Assembly (NCBI GenBank): GCA_934045905.1
Contig: OW203773.1
Coordinates: 15,921,246 to 15,985,245, forward strand
Length of the DNA: 64,000 bases
Direction of reading: 5' to 3'
Source: Leuctra nigra
Taxonomy: Eukaryota > Arthropoda > Insecta > Plecoptera > Leuctridae
Shown: positions 43,279 through 55,100 of the stretch, piece by piece
How positions within the stretch are numbered: the stretch's first letter is position 1
Layout of the letters: the number at the start of each line of letters is the position of its first letter
Notes under the pieces: generated by a model
Databases searched by the model: none
The model's input: only the letters and a program-made list of their open reading frames with translations
What the model was told of the DNA's origin: nothing
Program-made: the position numbers and the translations under genes

Positions 43279-44964
43279 TGCACTTGGGAAACCTTATCTA
43301 TGATCAATGACATTTGTGGAGTAATTTGAAATCGGTTTAAATGCTCTCTATTGTCACTTTCTCTATACCCACTCCTCGTAACTTTACATATTGTTCAGTC
43401 TCGTAGCTTTGAAAATTTCTGTTCGCACAAAAGCGATAATATTGCCTATTTAGTGCCCATGAGTGAAAGTGGATGGAATCCACATAAACAGTTAGATTTA
43501 TTTGGGCATTTATATGTACCTACCTACCTACTCATATTTTAACTACCTAGTACCTACCTTGAAGTGGGCTGTGGGAACCTTCAATTTTAAAGTTGAACCG
43601 AAACTTTTCCGAACTCATACCGATTGCTCGAAACTGTAGATCTACTCAAATAATGTATTTTGTAAAGGAGGCTACAGAAATTGAACACAAAGAAACGTAA
43701 TATTAGGGTTCTGTTTACTTTATTAATCATTGAAGAAAACACCTGTTACAGTTGCCAAAAATACTTTCTCACTGTCTTGAATACATGTCATGTAATGTGA
43801 CCCAAAATCTTAATATCTTAATCTCATAATTAGCGCAAAAATTCGATGAAGGAGGTACTAGAATGTCCACAACCCAACTCCAAAGCTTTTGAAACCTGTA
43901 TAAACACCCCAAAGTACGTTACTTTCTATATTGATCATTTTCCCTTCTCTCGCGGAACGTATGGACGGTATTATTGTCATAACCACATGCTAAGATTTTC
44001 TTTAGACTTATTAATTCACAATGAAATTGTCAGATTGGGGGCATCTTAATTTGTACAGCCTGTACGTCCCGTGGCTTTTTCTGCGGCTCTTCAATTGATC
44101 CACATTTATAATCATTGCTAAGCATTGGGTAGTATTTTTACTTCATCCTGATGAATAATTGACATCGTGGCCAGAATATGGTAGTAAAGTACCACTCGAG
44201 CAGGGGAATAAATCTACAAAAATGCTCCATTTATTGTGATATAGGTTGGTATTCGTTGTAAGAGACCGGGGAGGATAATTCGACGCACATTGTTCTTTAA
44301 ATTACTCTCTTACTTTTGTTTTTGGCAAAATTCAGGTTAATTAAACTTATATTGCCACAAACTGGAGTATATTTCGATCTCAAGTAAGCCCTTAAAAGGT
44401 TCAATAAGATAATAATTGTAATAACTGTATTTAAATTTTAACGTTTTGTAGTTGCCTGTGGTGGTAATGTACCTACTCTTATGTGACATTATTTAATTCA
44501 TTTAACTCCAATTACTTGATTTTAAATTGCTTTTTTGAATTTTACAAATTTGAATACAAAACTCAAAGTATAATATTAGGTATGTTAAATGATGTGTATC
44601 AATTTGTCTTTTGTCTTAGCATTGTACCGGCTTATAATTTGTCAAAAGTCCACCGAAAAGCGATATATTTCAGTAATTCGGGTTAAACCAACGTCAGAGC
44701 AGATTTTTCAGATCTCAAGATCTTGAAATCATTTAAGTTTTCAGAGAAAAAGAGTCAATTTATGTAGATTTTATTCCCTTCTCTTGTGGTAGAATATTTA
44801 GGTTGTAATCCAGTATAAGAAAGAAGAGCATACTAGTTAGTTTTATAAATATTAAATATCAATCATCGTTGTGTTGAAATTGTTTATGGTGGTATTTAAA
44901 GCGTTGTTTAATGCATTTGTTTTTTTTCTGCAAACTGAAGCACTTGTGAATTGGTTCTTCTTGA

Positions 44965-44970
44965 AATAAA
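44965..44970 (+). terminator. Candidate polyadenylation signal AATAAA, GABP-alpha
   Basis: AATAAA with a GT-rich/T-rich element ~20-40 nt downstream (TGATGTGTTTGTGTGC). Inferred; an upstream AATAAA at 44207 is an alternative. Confidence 0.45.
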
Positions 44971-45088
44971 TGGAATTAATTGCAGTTGATGTGTTTGTGT
45001 GCTTTTTTTGTAAGAAATTACAGAAACTCATGAACTCACATTTTGTGTGTGTTGAGATATTTGAGAAAGCAACATCATTAAATCTAAA

Positions 45089-46626
45089 CTAGGAAAACGC
45101 TCTGTGTAATGCGTTGATGAGCGAGCACCGACGCGCGCAACAACGCCAATCGAGCACGATCCTTTCAATCAAAGATAACTAATTTACTATACATCGTTAC
45201 TGATTTTTATCGCAACTTTCCATAAACGTTCTGGAAACATTTAATAACAGGTCAATGTACACTTGGCCAAACAAAACCTGAACGTTCAATAAATCTGATA
45301 GGCTGATAAATGTAAGATCGCATCATCAGAAGTCAGTCTAAGCGATCTCATTGTCTCACTCTAGTAGGTGACCTCACATTTCAATGATAATAACAAGCTA
45401 TGATTGGTTATGAGTAGAGATGGGCCGATTCCAAAATTTCACGATTCCGATTCCGATTCTTAGCTCCGATTCTTGCGATTCCGATTCCGATTCTTCACAA
45501 ATACCTACAAACCTCACTGTATTTATCACCCTTTGTATTTTGCCCTCAGGTAAGTAATTAAAAAATCAAAAAAGTGGTAAGAAAACAACATTTAATGTAT
45601 TTTTAATGTGTTAGATCTTTAATTTTGTTGGAAAGTAAGTAGTAATACTAGGAATTGTGCTTTGGCGATGTTTTTAACCTAAAACATCAAGCTAAAAAGG
45701 GCGGGATTTTCAAAAAGAATCGGAATCGCTAAAATATGGACAGGAATCGGACAATCGCGATTCTTCCGATTCCACTGGAATCGGTGGAATCGCGAGAATC
45801 GGAATCGGCCCATCTCTAGTTATGAGACATGACCAGCAGTCATTCAAATATGGTCAACGTTCAAGTTTTGTTTGGCCGAGTGTACCATGAATTTGATAGG
45901 TTCTTCTCCATCAATCTCTGTGAACAGATATTCAAAACACTTAACTTAGAAAAAAAAAGTATGTAAATTTTTTACCGATTGGGCTGGAATAATGTGTACA
46001 ATATGAGATTTTACATGTACTATAGTCAAAACGTTGCTTCTAACATAACTGTGAAACACGATCAATATTTTAAAAAAACTATGAAGGCATACTACTTAAC
46101 TTATACATAAAATATACATCCCTTATGAATTGTTTTATATTCCACACAGTCAACAAGAATATGTTTTTCATTGGAACTCAGAATAGCTATCTATACACTT
46201 TGGTACATAAATAAAACAATCCAGAAAGCGGCGGAATTTCCCGATACATACCATCAATTCTGACTGTTCCAATTGGAACTGTCAGAATTTTTAAACATTG
46301 AAAATTTCAATAAGTGCATAAGTTATCTATTGATTGGGCTAAAACTTGTAAAATAATAGAAAATGGTAGTCTTAATGTCTGGTGCAAAATATGAACTTAA
46401 TCGGAACATTTTGATTTTTGACCAATCGGGAGATATTTTTATTTTTGAACCAACCAAATGACAGATCTCCAAAACTATACACGATTAAGTTAGAATGATA
46501 TTAGTATGTGTGCAAAATTTCAGCTCAATCGAAAGAAAATTGTGGCCGGTGCCGTCGGTCCAAACACACAAACAAACAAAAAAGAGAGAAAGTGTCGAAA
46601 AGTGCAGAATGGAGACGCTCGCTCAA
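45089..46626. mobile_element. Dispersed repeat D, copy 3, with nested insertions
   Basis: CTAGGAAAACGCTCTGTGTA at the start and GGAGACGCTCGCTCAA at the end. Longer than the other copies because a hAT-like element (45415-45818) and a segment ATCAGAAGTCAGTCTAAGCG (shared with ~47055) lie inside. Confidence 0.65.
45415..45818. mobile_element. hAT-like MITE, 8-bp TSD
   Basis: Ends TAGAGATGGGCCGATTCC and GGAATCGGCCCATCTCTA; GTTATGAG is duplicated at 45407-45414 and 45819-45826. The interior is rich in CGATTCCGATTC repeats. Confidence 0.92.
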
Positions 46627-47672
46627 AACTAGTTGCTTAGGGGCCATATTACCATTATTTAACAGTTTAATCTTCAATTTAGTTAAGCTCCACTTCGGGA
46701 AATGTGGTGTACCTATCACCATTACATACTGCGGCATAGCTTAAAAAACTGCAGTCAATGTAGCCTGAGGTTAATTTCAACTGAGGAAATAAGCTCGGGA
46801 ATTAAATTGCAGTATTTCGTTGTAATGCATAGTTTTCTGAAGTGGAGCTTAAGCTAACTGTAGCTTAAACTAATGGTAACCAGACCTTAGTCTGACAAAA
46901 GAGTGCTAACTCATACCAGTAATAGAAAAATCACTTTCTCCGTAAAATCTCAAATAGTATTTGAGTCATTAGTGAAATCTTACAACGTACACTTGTCACA
47001 ACTAAAAATGATCTCTCTTTAAATCTGATTGACTGAAAAATTTTAGATCGCACCATCAGAAGTCAGTCCAAGCGATCTCATTGTCTCACTCTAGTAGGTG
47101 ACCTCACATATCAATGATAATAACAAGCTTTTATCGGTATGGAACATGAGCAGCAGTCATTCAAATTTGTACACCGATCATTGTTTATTTTGCCAAGTGT
47201 ACCTTGCACTCCCTACAATAAGATACAAAGGTTTCTTCTCTAGAGTTAAGTACATGACGTATGCTGTAAATCATTTATCTCAGAACTAGGAAATTACTTT
47301 TTTTGACTCTTTTTCAAAGTACGTATGCTGTAATGACTATTACAATTGAAATTGAAATACAATTACAATGACTATTACAATTGTAATTGAACTTTATTTT
47401 TGTGGGGTAAATGACAAGTAAAATGTAATATTAGCAATGGTTAGAAATATGATGATTGATTACCTATAAGACATTGTAGAGACCGATAAGGGGTGAAGGG
47501 AAGTTAGGATCGATGTCTCTACCCACATTATAGACATGTTCATTAATCATTAGGTATATGGAAATTATAAATTGAACCAGGAAAAATATAACAACTGTTA
47601 AATGTGAGTGTGAACAGTTTTTTTTTTCAATGTTCAAATCTAACAAGAAATACAGTCTGTTTTTTTACTGTA

Positions 47673-47806
47673 TGAACTCTCACCAGATGGAGCCACGTCA
47701 GTTGTTCTGCTAGGCCGAGAAAGACTTCATTGCGCACTCACCTTGCAATGTTGTCTTTCTCCGCCTAACAGAACAACTGACGTTGTCTCGGTCTGTAGAG
47801 AGTTCA
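47673..47806. repeat. Palindromic MITE (GAACTCTC ends)
   Basis: The arm CACGTCAGTTGTTCTGCTAG is mirrored by TAACAGAACAACTGACGT, with outer GAACTCTC/GAGAGTTC. Confidence 0.75.
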
Positions 47807-48027
47807 AACATTGGAAAAACGAACTGTACATCCAAAAATAAGGTTGCATAATGCTGAACATCAAAAGAAATTTTCAGTTGTAATAAGCTTCCTGAAAATT
47901 TGAACTGATTAATTTTAAATTTCACTACAACAAAATTTGGAAGGAGTTCACTCAAGTGTTCACTGAAAACTAAAAAGTGAGCGAGCATCACCCTGATTAC
48001 TAGTATGGTAACATACCTCAATCTTTC

Positions 48028-48408
48028 TTAAGACGGCTGAGTAGTGAGTTTGACCTTAAAGAGTTTTTTAATCGATTTTTATCAATATCTTTTACCAATG
48101 TAATTGTTAACAAAATAAGGCTTTGTACGCGTCTTCAGAACAGTTCAATGAAAATAATTCCATAGCTTGGAATGGTTTATTAGATTTACTTTGTCCTACA
48201 GATGTTTAGTGCCCGAAAATTAGTAAAATTATGGTACTAAACATCTGTTGGACTAATAACTTATTCTAAACTATGAAATTATTTTCATTGAACTGTTCTG
48301 AATACGCGTACAAAGCCCTATTTTGTGAACAATTACATTGGTAAAAGATATTGATAAAAATCAATTAAAAAACTCTTCAAGGTCACACTCACTACCCAGC
48401 CGTCTTAA
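48028..48408. mobile_element. Palindromic MITE E, copy 3
   Basis: TTAAGACGGCTGAGTAGTGA to TCACTACCCAGCCGTCTTAA, the cleanest copy; 381 bp. Confidence 0.85.
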
Positions 48409-48615
48409 TTTGCTGTAGGACAGGCAATTTTGCAAACATTTAATCGTATTTTAAATACAGTTGTGAAAGAAAGATATTAAAAAGGAAAGAGAGAAATAGT
48501 ATCAAATTAAATACGGATAATAAATCAAGAAAGATATTAATTAGTTACTCATTTACTGAAAGCTTCCATTTACATTGTATTCAGCTGTGACATCTGATGA
48601 GATTTGCCTGGTATT

Positions 48616-49151
48616 CAACATCGCTGCTGCTCGCAGACGAACGGCAGCTTGTATTGCCACGACACGGGGCAGTCCAGGTATCCGCCGCTGCCAGCGTAGA
48701 GGCTGGCGAATTCCCCCAGCGTGTTGTGTCCCCGAGGATATCCGGCAGTCAACATCGCTGCTGCTCGCAGACGAACGGCAGCTTGTATTGCCACGACACG
48801 GGGCAGTCCAGGTATCCGCCGCTGCCAGCGTAGAGGCTGACGAAGTCCCCCAGAGTGTTGTGTCCCCAAGGATATCCTGCAGTCAACATCGCTGCTGCTC
48901 GCAGACGAACGGCAGCTTGTATTGCCACAACACGGGGCAGTCCAGGTATCCTCCGCTGCCAGCGTAGAGGCTGACGAAGCCCCCCAGCGTGTTGTGTCCC
49001 CGAGGATATCCTGCAGTCAACATCGCTGCTGCTCGCAGACGAACGGCAGCTTGTATTGCCACGACACGGGGCAGTCCAGGTATCCGCCGCTGCCAGCGTA
49101 GAGGCTGACGAAGTCCCCCAGAGTGTTGTGTCCCCGAGGATATCCGGGATC
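48616..49151 (-). repeat. Lectin terminal-exon tandem array, four 134-bp units
   Basis: Unit boundaries at 48616, 48750, 48884 and 49018, all 134 bp apart. The 49018-49151 unit is the 3' coding half of the real last exon. The three downstream units repeat it, each encoding GYPRGHNTLG...SLYAGSGGYLDCPVSWQYKL...CEQQRC and its own stop. Two of the three extra units begin with CTGCAG directly before GATATCC, a potential splice acceptor in the phase needed after exon 2; the most distal has CTGCCG instead. Confidence 0.95.
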
Positions 49152-49186
49152 CCAACGCGAGAAGCCGGTCACGTTCAGAGGCTCTC
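49017..49186 (-). CDS. C-type lectin exon 3 (terminal)
   Basis: Acceptor CTTCCCTCAG before 49186; TGA at 49019-49017. Encodes EPLNVTGFSRWDPGYPRG and the last two lectin cysteines. The distal 134 bp are repeated three more times downstream. Confidence 0.88.
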
Positions 49187-52100
49187 CTGAGGGAAGATAC
49201 ATGTGACGGGTTAGACGCAACACCAAGCCAACTCAACGTTAGTTCGGAGAGAAACAGAAAGAACAGTCGTAAATAGCCACGGGAATCAGTTCAATCCACG
49301 TTTTGAAAGGTAAGACATTTTTGGTTCCAATATATTTTGTATTTAGAAGATGGAGAAATAATTTTTTTTAGTTTTTCATTGGAGTTGGCAGGATTTTATT
49401 TGCGTAATTGCTTGTTTGTTATGCAAATGAAGCGAGAAACTCAACTTTCTCTCGATCCCATCAATTTGATATTTTGCAAGATTAAGACAAACATTTATGA
49501 AATTTCCCATATTGTTGGGACATGAAAACTGAAAATCCAGTTGAAAATCATAAATAGTACCTATATATGTTTTCTGTGTAAATGATAATATGTTCAACTA
49601 AATTTGACATTTGAGGTGCCACCTGTTGTGCACAGTCATTGAATGAAAATTATTCGAATTCCAAATATGAAAAGAAATCATGAAAGTTCCCAACACTACT
49701 CACCGAGCACGGAGTGAAAGACCCCGTCGCTTGTCTCCGACTCTCTGATGCCGACCCACAAGTTCCATCCGCTCGTCTCGCCAGTCACCCGCTCCATGTG
49801 ATCGTTGTGCATCGTCTCGATCGCGCGGTACTCTTCCTCGCCGTTGAGGATAACAAGATGTCCGCCCTCGCGCTCGCAAGTCTCCTTAGCCGCCGGCCAG
49901 GTGGCGGCGGCCGCGTGGTAGTTGTAGCAGCCGACCGGGATGCGCGTGTAGCTCGGCAGGTGGCAGGGCCGCGGGGGAGGTAGCGTGGGACAGGCAGGAC
50001 ATGACGCAGGACAGGTGGGACATGTGGGGCAGGACGATGCAGGCAACGCTGTTGCTGAAGACAAATATCAAAATGTGAGAGGTGTAAAAGATTCCCTGCA
50101 GCAGCATGTAATGAATCTTTTACCTTGGTGAAGAATACTTGTTAGGATCATCAAGTGGTCCACTGCATACTTGATCAAGAGTTTATAAAGAACATATATT
50201 TAAGTGACTTGGTATTTGTTGAGTAGTTAGTTGTTTACGGACACTCGAGTAGAATGGTTTAGTTTTTGGTTTGTGAAATAAAAGGAAGTTATTAATTGAA
50301 TACGTCTTGATTATTTCTTTCTGGGAAACATACGTGTTCTTCCTAAAAATAAACTGAATACTTAGAAGAGTCTCTTTAAGCATTACAATTAATTTGATTT
50401 TTAATCAGCTTGGTAATGTTATAAAGGATACTTACAAATGAATACTTCTATTCAGGAAATAATATTACATAATAAAAGTTACATGCTTAAAGAAAATTGA
50501 ATATTTTCTTGAAATCTATTTGTAAATTGTCAATTTAAAGCAAAATAACGACCCCGCAAAGAGATGTGGCCTAGACAAACTATAGTCAGATTTGACAAAT
50601 CAATTTCAGAATAATTCTTATTTTTCCTGAAAGTTGAAAATCCTGTTTTTATGTTGAGAGCCCTTTTTACCATCAGTAGATACCCTAAAAAAACCTTCAT
50701 TCCTGTAAATTTCCCTGCATCGGCCATCGGGCAATACTTCTAGTGTTATGACATTATATTTAGTTATAGTGCTCATGAATATAGATAGTACGCTATGTGC
50801 GCTAATATCTGATTTTTTTTAAACTTCTGTTAGCGTGAAGTAGGTTAAGATGACTTGTGGTGGGTTGGGGGAAGTATAGGAGAAACAATACTAGTACACC
50901 TTCGGAAAAAAATCCTAATTTTATTATTTTTTCAATTAACTTCTTGTTATACCTAGTAGACCATGAGCCAGCCGTAGTGAACCCTCCCCTCCCCCCCCCC
51001 CCCCCCCTCCCTCCTGCTGCGGAAGGTCTGAAAGAGGTTTTGGGTACCTTCCTCAAAGTACGCACATTTTACACTTTCAATTCAACACATTCACATTTTT
51101 TTCAACTTTTTTTTTTTTTTATTTATTAAGCCCGATTTACACGGTACAATTTCTTGAACAACTTCTGTGTCACATTCCCATTTTTCATACAATTTTGTAT
51201 TTACACGACGCAACTTTCTGTCACAGAACTTAAAACATATTCTAATTTCCTTCAAGAAATGTGTCAAAGACTGTGACACAGAAGTTGTTCAATAAATGTG
51301 GCCGTGTAAATCGGGCTTTAGTCACACAGTTACACTGACAGGGCCGGCGCGAGGGGCGGGCGCTTGCGCCCCCCTGGACCTGGCATATGTATTAAATTTT
51401 TCAGATTTTGCGGTCAAAATAGAAGAAAATATCACGAAAACAAGTACTTATAAAAGTTATAATTTCTTTAATAAAGGTCCAGGGGGGCACATACGACCCC
51501 TATAGACTTAAGTCTATATTACAAAATTTATCAAATTTCACGTCCAAAATATAAGACAATATCATGAAAAAATGCCTATAAAATGCCAAAAATATATAAT
51601 TTATTTAATGAAGGTCCAGGGGGGCGCTAAATATCACAAAAACAAGTTAATTCTTTCAGTCGAAATTAAAATTATTTATAAAAATATCGTGCTTTTCTCC
51701 CAACAAAATCTGATGAAGATAGCATCAAAATTGCTCCAAAATGATTGGCCTTGATATAAAATTTTCTCGGGGGCTTCGCCCCCGAACCCCCTTGTCCTTC
51801 TTGTGTTTTTTAAAATAAGCTTGTTATTATTGTCCGTCGACTGACCGCCCATTCACCATACAAAATTAAGTTTAGCATCCCAGAATCATTTATAAATTGC
51901 TTAAATTCTAAAAACTCTCGCTTCGGAACAACAAGGGCTACAATTTTGAGGGTATTTTGCTTCGGTTCGTACATTTTTTAGCCCTAGAATCACTTTTAAA
52001 TTGTTAAATTCTAAAAAAACGCCCTGCGGGGCTGTTCATTAATTCAGTTTTATTTCTAAACATTGCACCATTGGGCGGTAGAGCCTTACAAACTAACAAT

Positions 52101-55100
52101 GATATGGGTATGTACTAATAATAGCTTAAATATATAACACTACCCCCAGACCCCGATTCCGGGTAAGTAAGTTGTCAGGGATTAAATTTAAAATATTCGG
52201 AATTAGTGCGACATACGTATCAATATATTCGCATATATTTTTGTCGGGTCGATACCATTATCTTTTAAATTTTTACCATATTTAAAAAATTACCATTATA
52301 TAGTACCCATCATTAAAACACTGATGTTCCATTTTTAGGGGTGGGGGGAGGGGGGGGGGGGTTCACAAGTGACTCTTAAAAAAATCAAATATTTATCATT
52401 ATACTCATTAAAGACACCTGATCCAAGCCTAATCCCATTAAAAACTATTTTACTACCCTTGCATTAAAACAGGATGTAAACACAAAATATGACAATTTTG
52501 ATGGCATATTCATGAACAATTTTTTATTTCGAAGAGATTGACTGCCATCAAAACTATTTTGGGTAATTCCCCCCCCCCCCCCTTTTTTTGCAAAAAAAAA
52601 TCCAAAATTTTGATTGAAGGGTATTGCTCTTACAAAAAAGTATGTATAAAATTACACATAATATGCATTCAAATACATTCAAACTACATTTCTACATTCA
52701 AATATGCAAACTTGTTATCTTGCACCGAACCCACAAAATAATAAAACATGTTTAAAAATTCACCAAAAATCCTTTTCGCTCTCTCCTCCTATTGAACAAA
52801 TTTACTTCCCCATCTGGGGGGGGGGGGGGGATTGTTCCACCAAAGGGCAGATGTCAAACAAGTGAAAGTGTAATGTGCGTACCTTGAAGTACCCAAAACC
52901 ACTTTCTGCAGACCTTCCACAGAAGGGAGGTGAGGGGATAAGGGTCCTTTACGGCTGGTCATGGTCTATAGGGTCTAAATTTCAAAACAAGAGATTTGAA
53001 AGGAAAAATTGTTTTTTCAAGAAAATTTGTGTTTACTATTTAATTTTGATAAATAAAATTAACAATGATATCTCATATAATATCAAATAAAAATTTAAAT
53101 GGAATATAAAGGTAATATTATATTAACCTAATGTGTGTTCTAAGGAAGACATTGTATTTGTTTCTAACAACATGAAGTAACAAAACATTGGATAATTTCG
53201 TTAAAAATAGCTATAGTTTCCTTATATGCCTATTTTAAACAATTTTAATTAAATAAATTCTTCTCAATTTGTTAGTTTTGATATTAATTCAGTAATATTT
53301 ATTGAGAGACTTTCAAAAACTATTTATTTTTACATACAATGCAATATTTCGCTTAAAATTCTCCGAGCTTCTTCAGGCATTTATAAAAACAACAACAGAT
53401 AAAACATTACACAAACTTGACTATTCCACATTTAATATTCCATATTCCAAATATTCCATATTTTATAAATGCCTGAAGAAGCTCGGAGAATTTTGAGCGA
53501 AATATTGCATTGTATGTATAAATAAATAGTTTTTGAAAGTCTATCAATAAATATTACTGAATTTTAATTAAACAAATTGAAAAATAATGATTTTAGCTTA
53601 GAAGATTTTTAATGTTTTGCTTTGATAATGAGTAAATATAAGTTGATTTTAGATGAAAAATGGTATATTTTCTTGTCTCCATGGGGGCCGCATGAAATTA
53701 ATTAATTTAAAAAATTTGACAATAAACCCTAGGATTGTCTATTTTATCTAATCATGATTAAAATGTAAGATCAATTGTTTCGCGTGTTTGGTCTCCAATC
53801 GTAGCGGAAATTTTATAGTTTTAACAAGGCATGAAGCAAAAATAAAAAATACCTCATATATACAACCAGTCTGATCATGTGAACATCCCATCATAGTTAT
53901 ACTCACTTATGAAACAATTGTTCTCTCTCAATATGCTAAAACGGCGGAGCGCTTGCACCACTTAAATTTTCATTCCTTATGAATGAAAGTCCAAATTAAG
54001 ATGTTGGAGATTTTAATTATTTCATTTAAGTTTGAATCAAATTTTATTAAAAAAATGGTTGATATTTAAAATAGTAATATTATAAAATATTCAATTTTAA
54101 AATTTCCAAAAACCAATGGTCGAATTGGGGGGGGGGGGGGGAGGTTGCGGGGGGTGGCATCCCCACATGGTGAATATATTGGTAGTTTCATCCCCCCATG
54201 GCTAATTTATTTACTTCACCTTCTCCTCATGAGAGATTTAAAAAAAACAGCACTAAAATGTAATGTACTTCAAAATAATACTATTTTCAGATAATATGTT
54301 CTAACCATTGTAGACGCCATTTGTCGAGATAAAAAGCCTTGTATAGCGTCAAAATCTCGTAGAAACGCACCAAAATTAATTTCTGAAATAAAAAATAAAT
54401 CCGTGACTGTACGCCCCCGGACCAGCATGGTCCTGGGGGGCATGATTGACCTAATTTAAATGCTTCCTTTTGTAACAATACATACTTATTTGTAACATTT
54501 GTACAGGAGGGGAGGGGCTTGCTCCCTGGATGTCAGGAAAAAACTAAAGTTTGACGGTGTTTTGAAAATCAAATGCACCACTCACTTTATTGGAGTGAAA
54601 AGAATAAATCATTTAAAAAAATTAAAAAACCAAAATACACCTCAGAACGACTCAGAATTGATTTCAAAGTGTCAAAAAACCAAAAATACCCTGCGGGGCA
54701 AAGTGGGGGGTGCGCACCCCATATACCCCCCTTAGCGCGTGGTAATTTTTACCCTTCACGTGCCCTTCCCCCTCCCCCCTTCACCCCAAGGGCACCATCC
54801 CCCCAAGGACTGACTTGCAATTCGACCACTGCCAAAAACCCGACAATTTCTTGTGTTACTAGACATTTAATTGTTTTATTTAATTACTTAATTACTCCGA
54901 AAGTTGCAGAAATTCAGCTTGAGTCCATACATTTTTGGATTTCTCATGTTTCTATCACTACTTGCACAGTAGGGAAGTCTCGTGAAGATTAGAATTCAGA
55001 ATAATATTTATTTTATGAAAGTTGAGATGTTGCTGAACACAGATGTGGTATTATTTTTGTTGTTGGACGAATAGTTCTCCTGTAATTAATTTACAAAGTT

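Larger units (their letters stand above)
42640..44990 (+). other. Probable GABP-alpha 3' untranslated region
   Basis: No coding signal. Candidate AATAAA sites occur at 44207-44212 and 44965-44970; the latter is followed within ~20 nt by GTGTTTGTGTGC and a T tract, the better-looking cleavage signal. If used, the 3' UTR is ~2.3 kb and contains MITE E at 42888-43278. Confidence 0.45.
46640..48600. other. Intergenic stretch between GABP-alpha and the lectin
   Basis: Noncoding. It holds a diverged repeat at ~46680-46870 (GAAGTGGAGCTTAAGCTAA, also near 62260), the ATCAGAAGTCAGTC block at ~47050-47135 shared with 45311-45400, a palindrome at 47673-47806 and MITE E copy 3. Confidence 0.4.

Noticed and set aside
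44483..44686. Short AT-rich open frames in the GABP-alpha 3' region
   Set aside because: Composition is typical of noncoding DNA, with no start context or conserved motif.
48575..48967. Plus-strand frames with internal repeats (SQHRCCSQTNGSL...)
   Set aside because: Antisense of the lectin 134-bp array; the minus-strand reading is explained by the spliced lectin gene.
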